A stretch of DNA of 64,000 nt from Ichthyophis bannanicus. Lineage: Eukaryota; Chordata; Amphibia; Gymnophiona; Ichthyophiidae. Location of the stretch: assembly GCA_033557465.1 (NCBI GenBank), contig CM066036.1:586107574-586171573 (forward strand), read 5' to 3'. The position numbers and the translations under genes are program-made. Below the pieces are notes generated by a model. It was not told where the DNA came from and searched no databases. It saw nothing but the letters and a program-made list of their open reading frames with translations. Of this stretch, positions 32,192 to 43,620 are shown in pieces (position 1 is the first letter of the stretch; every line of letters starts with the position of its first letter).

Positions 32192-33557
32192 TTGTTGTTA
32201 TGGAAGGACAGACTAGATAGGCCATGTGGTCTTTTTCTGTCATCATGTTTCTATGTTTCTATATGCACTGGCCTCCCCAGCCATCTCGAAGGTGCGACGT
32301 GTGTCTTCATATACCACTTGCAAGCGGGCTGGATATTGAACAGAAAATCGAATCTTGGCTCCAATCAGCTTCTCACATAAGGGGGCATATGCTCTGCGCC
32401 TTTGACTTAGTGCAGTCGAGTAATCCTGTGCAATTTGGAGCTTAGTATTATCATGCACAACATCCCCTTTCTGGCGTGCCGCTCTTAGAATCGCTTCTTT
32501 CTGGGGGAAGTGCAGTAATTTTGCAAGCACTACTCTCGGTCGGCGGTCTCTGGCCTGTACATTTCCCACACGATGCACTCTTTCAATATCAAGCTTTTCC
32601 CCTGGCACTGTGCCTCCCAGCAGCCATAGCGCTAGCCCCTCCAGATAGCCCCTGAGATCCTTATCTGCCACTGCTTCGGGGATGCCCATGATCTGCAGGT
32701 TATTTCTTCTTGACCTATTTTCAAGGTCATTGATCTTTGCCTCCTGCAGACGCACCTGGGATATCAAACCAGCCATCTCCTGGGACAATGCTTCCACGCT
32801 GTCCTCTGCCCGGCCTAGGCGGTCTTCAGCCTCCTGTAGTCTGTGCCCCAGCGTGCTGACTGCAGCCTGTAGCCCATCTATCTTATCATGCAGGGCTGTA
32901 AATTGAGAAGACAATGCCGCCGCCACCGCCGCCGAAACCGCATCGATGAAAGCAGGGGAGGACGGCGAGCTCGGTGTTACTGCACCCTCCGCCATCTTGC
33001 TGGTGCTGGCCATGCGCTCCCGGTCCCTTGAAGCTGTTTTCGCGGCTGTTGCCATGCCATTCGCCGTCCGCTCTGTCTCCACCCGGCTCCACCGGCACTC
33101 CGCTCAAACCAGGGGGAGGAGACGATCACTTTTAATCGCTGTAAACGGCGTTTATTAAGCTGGTTCGGGCTGGGGGTGCCGGATTGCACACAGGACGCGA
33201 CCGCTACCCTCGCCGCATCACGTGACCCTCGAAGAGATGGATTTTATAAGTTCTGAAGCAGTGAGAGGATGGAAGAAAGCCCAAACATGAGAGAGCGGGG
33301 AGAGAGAGGGAGGTGAAGGTGAAGGGGGAGAGGATAGTGGAGGGGGGGCAAAGTGGTAGTGAGGACCGAAGATCAAGGATTTTAGTATTGAAAAAGGAGG
33401 CCAGCTGAGGTCAGGAGGAGGAGGTACTGAGGGGGAACTAGACTAGAGCGCAGTGAGGGACCCAAGAACTAAATAAAGCTGGTGGGTGGAGTTAGGGGCG
33501 TAGGAGATAATCCTGGAGAAATATGCCTGTTTGGCTTCATGAACTTGAGGGCGGTAT

Positions 33558-33650
33558 TGAACATAGTAACATAGTAAATGACGGCAGATAAAGACCAGTA
33601 TGGTCCATCTAGTCTACCCAGTAAGATGGCAAGAGTAGTGCACCTGCTGC
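33558..33650 (-). mobile_element. CR1 3' end fragment
   Basis: The complement of a CR1 tail: 'acatagtaacatagtaaatgacggcag' followed by 'gaccagtatggtcca'. The same ending is found on the plus strand at 50637-50705. It is a different CR1 subfamily from 14528-19518 (octamer TATGTTAC). Confidence 0.75.
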
Positions 33651-33687
33651 TCTGTGCTATGAAGATGGTGTTCCTTAAAGTGTTGTA

Positions 33688-34060
33688 ATGCAGAGGGAGA
33701 GTGAGACTTCCTCCAGAAATGCTCTGTGCGTCGAAGCTGGGAGCGAAGAAGACGAAGGCCAGGGTGGTACCAAGACTGACAAGAAAGGCGATGCAGGGGT
33801 TAGGGCTGCAGAGGGGGCTAGATTCTGCAGATTCTGTACGAAAGACCTGGAAATGGTTACTCATCTCATAGCTGGTTACAAAGTTCTGATGGCAGAAACT
33901 TTCTGTACAGAAAGGCACAACAAGGTGACATGCTTCATCCACTGGAAACCTTCAAAATGTTATAACATCATTGTACCAGAAAGGCACTGGTATCATGACC
34001 TTAAGAGAAATATGGAGAATGAATATTATTGTAAATAGTGTGGGAATAATTTAAAAAAAT
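33688..34060 (+). pseudogene. C-terminal zinc-finger fragment of a LINE-type RT
   Basis: The open frame 33688-34038 has, near residue 46, C-x2-C-x8-H (CRFCTKDLEMVTH), then ERHNKVTCFIHW. This spacing matches the zinc finger that precedes a restriction-like endonuclease in early-branching LINEs; the Cys expected after HLIAG is Tyr here. It is followed by an A-rich non-coding end. A related downstream domain is seen at 50930-51227 and 57564-57790. Family assignment is from memory of the motif layout. Confidence 0.45.
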
Positions 34061-34146
34061 TAATTACCTGGGTCCGTGGAGGTGGGGCCCACGGTTGGCA
34101 GAATCCAGGCTGCATTGGTACCTCAGGGGCAAGGCCGTTGTGGATC

Positions 34147-34640
34147 TACTACTATTACTACTACTGCGTATTTGTATAGCGCTACAAGACATACGCAGAG
34201 CTGCACAGACACATGTAAAAGACAGTCCCTGTTCATCAGAACTTACAATCTAATCAAGACAGACAACACAGCAGCAGTGGACAAGGATATATCTAGGGGA
34301 ATGGTAAGGAAACACATAGGAGATTAAGCAGATTAGGATTCAAAAGCGGCCTGGAAGAAGTGAGTTTTCAGCATGGATTTGAAAAGGACCAAAGATGAAG
34401 CCTGATGTACAGACTCAAGTAGTTTGTTCCAGGCATAAGGAGCAGCAAGGTGAAAGGATCAAAGTCTGGAGTTGGCAGTAGAAGAGAAGGGCACAGATAG
34501 AAGCAATCTGATAAGCTAAGATCAAACAAATGCTTTTTCCCAGTGAACTGAGGCCTGTTAAACTTAATTGAAAATTCTACCCTAAGGGGGAAGTCAGATG
34601 AAACAGACCTACAAAGCGTCCTCATCACAGTAGTGGCAAG
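34147..34640 (-). mobile_element. L2-like LINE 3' end
   Basis: Complement of a LINE 3' UTR: '(cta)ctactattactactactgcg', then 'tagcgctacaagacatacgcag' and a region corresponding to the RT C-terminus (34676-34368, with FKSMLKT-type residues degraded). No full domain remains. Confidence 0.6.
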
Positions 34641-34654
34641 GACTGGCCAAAGCC

Positions 34655-37000
34655 TGTTGTTGTTGTTAAGTGCCATCGAGTCAGTGTCGATTCATGGCAA
34701 CACTCTGGATAGTTGTCCTGTGTTCGTTCTTCAGTCAGGCGGCTCATTGTTGACAGAGTAGCACCCATAGCTGCTATTATTGTATCGATCCATCTCATTG
34801 CCTGGCCTTCCTCTTTTGTATTGACCTTCTACCTGAGCTTCTAAAGAAAGCTTAGGTTTGATCTCCTCTAGTACTGACTGGTTTGTTCTTTGGGCAGTCC
34901 ATGCTATACACAGTATTCATCGCCAGTACCATAATTCAAAGGCATCCGTTTTCTTCCTGTCTATCTTTTTCACTGTCCAACTTTCGCATCCATATGATGT
35001 TATTGAAAATACCATGACTTGAACGAGTTGAATCTTTGTATGGAGAGAGACGACTCTGCTCTTGAGAATCTTGTCTAGGTCCTTCATAGCCATTCTGCCA
35101 AGAGCAATACATCATCTGATTTATTGACTGCTTGTCCAAGTAGGTTAAAATTGTCCACTATTTCAATTTCTTCTCCATCAACGATTAACATTGATTTTGC
35201 CAGTTGTCAGGATCTTTGTCTTCTTTACATTAAAATGCATGCCCATTTTAAGACTATGTTCTTTGATTTTGAGAAGCAAATGTTTCAGATCGTCTTCACT
35301 TTCAGCTAGTAATGTGGTATCATCAGCATAGCGAAGGTTGTTGATGAGTCTCCCACCAATCTTCACACCTCTGTTGTCTTCATACAGTCCTGCTTCTCTG
35401 ATGATTTGTTCTGCATATAAATTAAACAGGTAGAAGGAAAGTATGCTTTCTTGTCGTACACCTTTGATGATTTTAAACCATTCTGCTTCTCCTTGTTCCA
35501 TTTGAACTGTTGCTTCTTGATCAATGTAAAGACTGTGCAAGAAAACAATCAGGTGTTCTGGTATACCTATGCTTCTTAATGTGGCCAGAGTTTCTCATGG
35601 TTTACACAGTCAATAAAACACATATAGATATCCTTTTGGTATTCTTTAGTCTTTTCAAGGATCCATCTCACATCCTTGATGATGTTTCTCATTCCTTACT
35701 CTTTCCTGAACCCTGCTTGCACTTCAGGCAGTTCTCGTTCCAGGTATGGTTGTAGTCTCTGCTGAATAATCTTCAGTAGGATCTTGCTGGCAAGTGAGAT
35801 CAGAGCGATTGTGCAATAATTTCCACAGTCAGTTGGTTCACCTTTCTTTAGTATTGGTATAAACACAGATCTTTTCCAATCAGTTGGCCATCATGATGTC
35901 TTCCAAATTTCCTGGCAGAACCTTGTAAGTATGATAACAGCTGCATCAGACTGCTGTAATACTTCAATGGAAATGCCATCAATGTCTGGTGCTTTGTTCT
36001 TTGATAAGGCTTTCAGTGTTGCTTCAACTTCGTCTTTCACCACCAATGGCTCTGGATCATAAGGTACATGTAGAAACGACTGTTGGTCCACTTGATCTTT
36101 ATCATATAATAACTGTATATTCTTTCCACCTTTTCTTGATCTTCTCAGCATCATTCAACATGGATGCTTGAGAATATTGTAACATTCCAGTTCAAGGCTG
36201 GAAAGCTGATCTTGTTCTTCCTCTAATAATTTCTGCTTCTATTTCCTTGCATGCATCATTGTAGTATTTCTCCTTGTCTTGTCTTGCTGCACGTTGGAAA
36301 TCTCTGAGTTCTGTGATTGTTTCTCCTCTGGCTTTATCTTCTCTGCGTTTCTGGACAATTTTCAGAGTTTCTTCGGTCATCCATTTTGGCCGTTTTTGCT
36401 TTTTCACTTTTTGTAGAGATTTTTCACTTTCTTCCAACACAACCTTCTTGATGTTATCTCATAACTCTTCTGGAGTTCTGTCACTTGTATCTAAAGCAGC
36501 AAATCGATTTTGCACACAGTCTTTAAATTCCGGTGGTATATTCTCAAGGTCATATTTTGCTACATTCATGGATGGCTTGCTCTTTTTCAACTTTAGCTTG
36601 AGTTTGCATACTAGTAGTTGGTGATCTGTACCACAGTCAGTTCCAGGTTTTGTCTTTGTTGATATTATACAGCTTTTCCATCGTTGACTTCCACAGATGT
36701 AGTCAATTTGATTTTTGTATAATCCATTGGGTGAAGTGCATGTGTACAGTCGCCGCTTGTGTTGATGGAAGAAGGTGTTTAAGATGAATAGATCGTTGGT
36801 CTTGCAGAATTCTACCAATCTTTCTCCAGTTTCATTTCTGTCGTGTATTGAGCCACACAGTCTGTATACAGGGGAAGAACCTCTGTACTGACTAGTGGTT
36901 TGAGTTATTCCTTTCCCAACTGAAGTAAGCTCAGTTGTAATTAAGAGTGGAAAGGTCATGTTTTGTCTGAGACAGAGTATGTGCTGAATGTTAAACAAAA
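34655..37000 (-). mobile_element. RTE-clade LINE, decayed
   Basis: Reads on the minus strand from an endonuclease part near 37000 to a 3' end at 34655 with ACAACAACA repeats, as in RTE elements. No 5' UTR or endonuclease start is present, so it is 5' truncated. Confidence 0.85.
35178..36998 (-). pseudogene. RTE ORF (endonuclease-RT), several breaks
   Basis: 36998-36459 encodes the C-terminal half of the endonuclease (LNTFFHQHKRRLYTCTSPNG, QIDYICGSQRW, GTDHQLLVCK). 36440-36192 and 36154-35891 cover the linker and RT start (KNKAPDIDGISIEVLQ). 35540-35178 holds the RT core with GVRQESILS, LYAEQIIREAG and the catalytic NLRYADDTTLLAES. These motifs are characteristic of the RTE clade. At least four frame breaks mean it is inactive. 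Confidence 0.88.
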
Positions 37001-37605
37001 CAGCAAATCAAAGATCTCAGTAGTTGGGGAAATTTAAATATCTTTTTTTCCCCTTAGGGACAGTTTAGTGGAAAGAACCTGCTGCTCAGGTTAGGAAAAA
37101 GTATTAATGTAAGTGAACAAGGGAAAAGCATTCAGATAAAAGAGTTAATCCCAAATTACCTTGTAGGCCAGGTAGGGTTTTATTCCCTTTTATTTTTGTA
37201 GAATCAGGATAGTAGTTTCCACAAGGGAGCGACAGGAGGCTCCACCAAAGGAAGGAGAGGACGAGATTCAAAGCTGCTGGCCTGAGGACAAGAAGACATT
37301 AGTGCACATATGAAATCTGAGAAAAAAAAGAAATACAAGAAATATAGGGAGAGTGAGGATACAGTGGTTAAGACAGAGCTAATACAGTATGTGGTACTGA
37401 AGAAGAGGAGTGGTCTTGATAATCTGGGAATACATGTTGGGAAAGAACTGTACACAAAGTATCAATTCTTGGTAAAATTAAGTACTAAGTATTTCAAAAT
37501 AATTAATTGAAGAAGAATTTGATTGAAACTTATCTGAATGTTGGTTGATAATTGTAAGATCTGCAAAGAAAATAAAAGGCAAATTGTTATATTACATTTT
37601 TTTTA
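37001..37605. other. No gene recognised
   Basis: AT-rich sequence. A 66-codon Lys-rich frame at 37310-37510 has no recognisable domain and probably is not a gene. Confidence 0.45.
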
Positions 37606-38782
37606 ATATGTATTTATTTTTCTGTTTTTTATACCACTTTATCTAGGCATCAAAACAATTTACATATACTAGGATTAAACTTTGTTACATAGAACTTTAA
37701 AAACAGGAATTATATCAGCTAAAGATAATAAACAATATTGTAAACAGGTGAGGTACATTGAATATAGAACTTAGGGGAACAATTTTCTAACATATTTATT
37801 GGTCTATGCAGGTTAGTGATACATTAAATGATGAAATGATGGGTCATGTTACTGTTGTTCCAATATGTTTGTGAGGAAGTGCTGAGCAAGAATATTTGTA
37901 ATTGAGATCCTTCTGGAAGGTGTCTGTTAACTGAATATAGGAGTCCGCTCTGCTGTCAGGTATTTGAAGTATGTCTTGAAGGGCTTGTTATTGACGTGGG
38001 TTTATAAAGGTTGTGTTTACTGAGAGTGAAGTTTCTGGTTTCTTTGGTGCCGTGTGATTATTCTTTATAATATTCTTTGAATAAGTAGGTCTAAGCTCTT
38101 TATGGAATGTTGTAACTTTGTGTATATCTCTTAGCTTGTCAGGAAGGGCGTTCTATAGATCAGGCTCATACACGGAGAAGGTTCTGTTGCGAGTTATTTG
38201 ATTGGTTTTTATTAATTCAAATGGCAGGGCTAGCATGTTTTGCATACATTTACGCTTGTTTCTGCTGCTTCTTATTTCATGGATGAGGGACTTTAAGTAT
38301 GTTGATGATAGGTTGTGTATGATCTTGACTTTATTCATTAAATCACTGGAAGTAGCGGTATACAAATCTATGCCAAATAAATAAATAAAATAAATAAATA
38401 AATTAATGTTTTAGATTTGATCCAGTTTGTTAATCGTGTGATGTGGTCACGTTTTGCTGCCCTTTCTGTGATTCGGGCAGCAGTATGTTGTGCTATTTGT
38501 AGCCGATGTAGGACGCGTTTGGGTAGTCCTTGGTAGATGTTGTAGATGTTGTTGCAGAAGTCAAAGTGTGGAAAGATGAGAGCCTGCAATACTGTGCGGA
38601 AGTTGTATGTCGTAAGTAGTGGTTCTAAGTTCTGGAGGATTTTTATTTTATTGTATATGGCTCTTGTGGTCCTGCTGATATGTGATGAAAAGTTTAGTTG
38701 ATGATCAAATGTTATGCCTAGGTATCTCACCTCCTGCTTGACTTCTAGTTCTGCATTATTGACTCTTAGTATTGAATTAGTA
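37606..38782 (-). pseudogene. LINE A: C-terminal part of ORF2 and 3' UTR
   Basis: 38782-38405 encodes RT thumb and connection (VRYLGITFDHQLNFSSHI, FRTVLQALIFPHFDFCN) and 38365-38153 the last domain. Between them, about 38345-38405, a short AAATA-rich insert interrupts the coding sequence; it looks like a LINE or SINE tail on the plus strand. The 3' UTR runs to 37606. Confidence 0.75.
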
Positions 38783-39115
38783 TTTAAAAACAGAGCGCCA
38801 TCGGGCTCAGGACTCCCTCCAGCTCCATCGCTGTCCCGCGTGCGGCTCTCCCGAGAGGGAACGAGCTGCTGGGCCCAAAGCGCCGCCCCCACACAGCAGG
38901 CTGAGCTGCCCAATCGGGGCAGACAGCCAGGATTTAAAAACAGAGCGCCATCGGGCGCAGGACTCCCTCCAGCTCCATCGCTGTCCCGCGTGCGGCTCTC
39001 CCGAGAGGGAACGAGCTGCCGGGCCCGAAGCGCCGCCCCCACACAGCAGGCTGAGCTGCCCAATCGGGGCAGACAACCAGGATTTAAAAACAGAGTGCCA
39101 TCGGGCGCACCCGCG
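38783..39115 (+). promoter_or_regulatory. 150-bp tandem monomers at LINE D 5' end
   Basis: Two full units (38783-38932, 38933-39082) and the start of a third, over 95% alike, strongly CpG-rich. Each has CCAATCGG about 25 bp before a TTTAAAAAC element, a CCAAT/TATA-like arrangement. Function as promoter is inference from position. Confidence 0.75.
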
Positions 39116-39427
39116 CCTGAGGGCCTCAACAGAGGGCCCTTTGGCGTGGCCCTTAGGCGTGGCACAGAGGCGCACACAAGCAGAAACAAAAGAAAAAGAA
39201 CAGAACCCACTGAAACCACAAGAACAACCCCGGAAACAACAAGAAGCAACATAACCCGCAGAAATCACCACAACAACTAACTGAAGAAACCACAGCAAAA
39301 ACAACCATGGAACCACAGCAACAAAGGCCTAGCCACGAGACAACACAGAAAAGAGGACCCTCAACACATCAAGAAACCAGAGCAGAAATACAGCACAGCC
39401 CTGAACACCAAGGTACACCTACAAACC

Positions 39428-42350
39428 ATGCCACCCTTCCTAGCCCCAATTTACCTCTTAACACCACTCCTGACCCTCCACCCCTCCCCCACAGTCACTC
39501 TCACCAACCCACCCTGGCCAAACACCTCAACCATCCAAACTGCAAACATCCACAACCCCCCCACATGGGACAACACCCACACACCACACACACCAATCCA
39601 CATCCCCAACCCCCCAAACTGCAGCCCACTCTCCATTTCATTAATAAATGCTCGCTCAGTCAGGAACAAATACCACATGCTCCAAGACCTAATAACAACC
39701 CAAAAAATTGACATCCTATGCATAACAGAAACCTGGCTAACAGACACTGACACGGTGCTCATGAACCAACTAACACCAAAAGGATACAGCCTCCAACACT
39801 GCTCCCGAACACACACTAGAGGAGGAGGAGTAGCCATCGTAGTGAAAGCCAACCTCCACCTCAGGAACCATGCATCAGAAATGACCAATGAAGCGGACAT
39901 ACTCACCCTCACCAATAAACACCTCTCACTATGCCTAGTCTACCGAACACCCACCCCAAGCACCGACCTACCAAGAATACTACAGCACATATCTGAGAGC
40001 GCCATCTCCACAAAAGAACAAATAATCCTAGGAGACTTCAACCTCCCATCACTCCAGGACAAGCAAGCAGAAACCTTCATCAACGCCATGGAAGCAATGA
40101 ACCTAACACAGATCATACACGAACCAACACACGAAAAAGGAAATACATTGGACCTCATATTCCTAAATTCCCAAACCGCCAACTCATACAAGAAGCCAGA
40201 AATCACACATGTGCCATGGTCAGACCATCACCTCATCAGCATATCCCACACCCACCAGCATACGAACAGCAAGGAGAACAAACAACATACAAGAAGATTT
40301 AAAACCTTCAACAAAGAAGATTTTTTAGCACAAACTCTACCTAAACCTCAAACAAACTCCAACAATATCGATGACCTAATCCACAATTGGAACACCACAA
40401 TCTCCTCTGCATCCAGCGCAACAACAAACAAGACCAAAACCAGACACACCTACACAAAAGCCCGATGGTTCACCCCCAACCTCCGGAAACTAAAGACCAA
40501 ACTCAGAAGAGCGGAAAGAAAATGGAGAAAAACCAAGAAAGAGGACGACAAAACAAACTACATGTGCGAACTAGACGCATACCACGCAGAAACAAAGCAA
40601 AAAAGGCCTTCCATTCGAAGATCATAAACACATCAATAAACAAACCACGAGAACTCTTCGAGATTGTCAAAAAACTGACAAAAACGCCCAACAACTCCGA
40701 CCAACTACCAAACATCCCACCAGAATTACTAGCACGACAATACAAGCAGCTTCAACAACCACGAAATCCACAATTGAACCCAGAGACAACAATAACAAAC
40801 CACCCCACCACCATAGACAGAGACTGGAGCACATTCAAAGCAATCACGAAAGAGGAAATATCATCCACCATCTCCCGCCTGAGTACCACCACCTCTCCAC
40901 TAGATCCCTGCCCTACAGAATGGATAAAGAAAACCAAAGAAGACCTGAGCACACCATTAACCCACATCGTTAATGAATCCCTCAGCCAAGGACGCATGCC
41001 AGACCTTCTCAAAACTTCAATCATCCGACCAACCCTAAAAAAACCACAACCTGGATCCCCTCGACCCTGCCTCCTACAGACCTATAGCAAGCCTCCCGTT
41101 TACCGCCAAAATCATTGAGAAGGTAGTCCAGCAAAAGCTCCAAGAACATTTAGATACCAACAACATACTGGACCCGCAACAACATGGCTTCCGTCCACTC
41201 CACGGAGTCGAGACCCTCATAACATCACTAATGAACACCCTCATCACAGGAACTCAAGCCAAACACTCTGGATACGCCATGATCTTCCTAGACATATCAG
41301 CAGCCTTCGACACCATCTCCCACAATATCCTCATACACAGACTACAAGAAATTGGCATCAAAGATACCGTACTTCAATGGTTCCACTCCTACCTAACCAA
41401 TAGATAACTGATCCGCACAAACATATCAACCTCACCCCCCTTCCAGCAACACCAGGGAGTACCCCAAGGATCCACACTATCTGCCATGCTCTTCAACATA
41501 TACCTGCAACCACTCTGCTCAGTCACACGCACCCATAACATTAACTATCACATCTATGCGGATGACATAATGCTCTATGCCCCAATCACAACCCCGAACC
41601 CAACAAATAAACACTTATCAGAATGCTTCACAGAAGTATCCGGCTGGCTACAAAAGAACAACCTATCCATCAACATAAAGAAAATTGAAGCCCTCATAGT
41701 AACAAAGGACCCAGACTTCACACCACCTTCACACTTCAACATTGGAACCACGCAAATACAAATACAACCGCACATAAAATATCTAGGAATCATCCTAGAT
41801 CAAGCACTCACACTCCAGCAACAAATCAAAAAAACCACCGGAACAATATTCCACAAGGCTAAAACAGTACAGCCTCAGACCTCTCCTAGAACCACAGGAC
41901 TTCCGAACAGTGATGCAAGCCATGACACTCCCCCACCTGGACTACTACAATATAATCTACCATGGACTTCCAGCCACCCACACCAACCCACTTCGAACTG
42001 CCTTAAATACCACAGCAAGGATTATCCAGAAAACAAGACAGCATCACCCCAGTCCTGAGGGAGCTACACATACTCCCCCTTGAAGCAAGAATCAAATACA
42101 AAGCCGCCCTACTTACTCACAAAGCTCTCTACCAAACTCAGACTTCCCAGCTCCGCACACTACTGCCCTGGCCAGCCCACAACAGAACAACCAGACAAAC
42201 CACCAACAACTCCCTCACCATCCCCCACAAATGAACCAAATGTAATCAAAGGTACTGCAACAGAGCCTTTGAACTATATGCACCAACCCTCTGGAACTCT
42301 CTACCAAGTCACATCAGAAGCAACGGTGACCCCTTATCATTCAGGAAACA
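39428..42350 (+). pseudogene. LINE D ORF2 (endonuclease-RT), frame breaks
   Basis: 39428-40627: a hydrophobic N-terminus (PFLAPIYLLTPLLTL), then APE endonuclease (SLINARSVRNK, CITETWL, LGDFNLPS, PWSDHHLIS). The RT start is in frame 40621-41118 (SPLDPCPTEW). It continues in a third frame without an ATG (41100-41406, IFLDISAAFDTISHN), ends at a TAA in 'agataactg', and resumes at about 41410-42058 with GVPQGSTLSAMLF and the catalytic IYADDIMLYA. C-terminal codons to about 42350 are shifted again. Very A/C-rich coding strand. Confidence 0.88.
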
Positions 42351-42634
42351 ACTAAAAACCAGCCTATTCCAGGAATACCTCGGATCAGAAACAAGCACCC
42401 ACCACTGACTACCCCCACCCCCCCCTATTTCATCTCCCTAAAACATATGTTCTAAGAGACTGTAACACACTGCCTATGTCTATGTCCCAAATATCTGTTA
42501 TAATCATTAATGTTGGCCACCTGGTGATAGCCCCAACCCCAGAAGTTGATTACTGTCCACCCTCCCCTTTTATGTTACACCGCTTTGACCCGGTGAAAAG
42601 CGGGATATAAATACAGTTAAATAAATAAATAGTA

Positions 42635-43204
42635 CTTTTAGGGGGATGAATGCTTTGTCTCTAGAGATGTTGTGGCAGGCTATGGCCTATAATAGTCTGC
42701 AAATGTGAAAGGCCTGTAAGTAAGGCCCTGATTCCATCCCCCATCTCAGTAAAGAACCAAAGTCTGTAAAAGTTTGAGAAAACTGTTTTAAACTGCTTAA
42801 TAAGAAGTTTTCATGAATGCATAAATCTTTCATTATTCTCTTGTGCTGTGAAAATAGAAAATGTTTCAATACTTGTATTCCTAGAGCCAGGGACGACCTT
42901 GCAGTAGAGAAGTATCCAAACCTAGAAACTGCACCATTGTTAGAAGAGTCCTAGAGGAAGGGAGCTGGGTGCTAGGCCCAGGAGGGATCTCTGATTGAAC
43001 AGGTGCAGGGGGCGTTGGAACCAATAGAAAGTCTGCATGTATCAAACTGAAGAAAAATGTATAAATGAATATGTTTCTGCAAGAACTTTGCTCAGTCCTT
43101 TTTGAAGCTTTGACTAACTGGGCCTTGTGCACAATAAACTGGCTTGGACCCTGTAAATTAACTCCTGGATTTATTCATTGTCTGCACTTCGCTGCTTCAA
43201 TGTA
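42635..43204 (+). mobile_element. LTR-like insertion, unclassified
   Basis: 570 bp between two TAGTA copies (42630-42634 and 43205-43209). Near its end it has TATAAATG (about 43060) and AATAAA (about 43134) spaced as in retroviral LTRs, followed by about 65 bp of U5-like sequence to 'cttcaatgta'. No TG...CA termini exactly at the TAGTA borders and no coding frame. A solo LTR is my best guess; an unknown non-autonomous element is possible. Confidence 0.4.
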
Positions 43205-43620
43205 TAGTACCTCTTTTTTTCTTGTAGTTTATTTCAAGTCCGTGTTTTGTTAGCCGTTGTGTGATATCATTGAAGCAGCTTATTATTTTAGTTTGATATG
43301 AATTTATAATGTCATAGGAAGTGTACAGCATGATATCATCGGCATAGATATTGTAGTGTATTTCGTGTCTATGGAAGATGGTGCATATGGGCTGTATGAA
43401 TATGAAGGAACAAGGAGGACAATGCTGAGCCTTGTGGGAGCAGATTTGTATGGTCCCACTTTTACCTGTTGAGGGCGGTCCGTTAAGTATGATTGAAACC
43501 AGTTTAGAGGGGTGCCATCAACTCCAATTGTTTTTAGTCTTGCTAGTAATAGGTTGTGAGGAATGGAGTCGAATGCTGCAGCTATGTCTAGGAAGATTAG
43601 TATAAATCCCTGGTTGAGTT
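43205..43620 (-). pseudogene. LINE A: RT catalytic segment
   Basis: Contains, in broken frames, LIFLDIAAAFDS (near 43600), the polymerase motif region near 43440 and NIYADDIML near 43345. It continues into 38782 across the inserted LINE D and LTR-like segment. Confidence 0.75.

Larger units (their letters stand above)
28974..32260 (+). mobile_element. Second CR1 copy, 5'-truncated
   Basis: Nearly identical to 14528-19518 but starts inside ORF1. ATAT is duplicated at 28970-28973 and 32261-32264. It lies antisense inside ORF1 of the L1/Tx1-like LINE. The tail is the TTTCTATG repeat. Confidence 0.92.
28916..33082 (-). pseudogene. ORF1 of L1/Tx1-like LINE, split by CR1
   Basis: Coding from 33082 to 32265, then interrupted by the CR1 insertion; the same frame resumes at 28969 and stops at 28916. 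N-terminal residues are basic and Ser/Ala-rich. A coiled coil spans about residues 60-125 (LQAAVSTLGHRLQEAEDRLGRAEDS and on). An RRM-like and C-terminal domain follows, starting with RSRRNNLQIMGIPE and RPRVVLAKLL, typical of L1 ORF1 nucleic-acid chaperones. Removing the 4-bp duplication restores continuity, so the frame was intact when CR1 arrived. Confidence 0.85.
23939..33230 (-). mobile_element. Full-length L1/Tx1-like LINE
   Basis: The GAAGAGATGGATTTT target duplication occurs at 23924-23938 and 33231-33245. The 3' end is the T run at 23935-23943, the complement of a poly(A) tail. Without the nested CR1 copy the element is about 6.0 kb, normal for L1-type elements, with 5' UTR, ORF1, about 0.9 kb between ORFs, ORF2 and 3' UTR. 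Confidence 0.9.
22195..33557 (-). mobile_element. L2-like LINE split by an L1/Tx1-like LINE
   Basis: L2-like sequence lies at 22195-23938 and 33246-about 33557. Its 3' end has the typical complement of 'tacaccgccctga...ggcagtatatcaaat'. The two parts are interrupted by the 23939-33230 insertion, which duplicated GAAGAGATGGATTTT. The 5' part is lost near 33557 where a CR1 fragment begins. Confidence 0.8.
38783..42629 (+). mobile_element. L2-like LINE 'D' with 5' monomers
   Basis: Flanked by TAGTA (38778-38782 and 42630-42634). Contains GC-rich 150-bp monomers, a C-rich leader, endonuclease-RT coding sequence and a 3' end 'cgctttgacccggtgaaaagcgggatataaatac' hairpin (GCTTTgaccCGGTGAAAAGC region) followed by (AAATA)n. 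Probably full length, about 3.85 kb. Confidence 0.85.

Noticed and set aside
33469..33942. 157-codon minus-strand frame
   Set aside because: Runs through a CR1 tail and opposite the zinc-finger fragment; its hydrophobic residues come from reading those repeats antisense.
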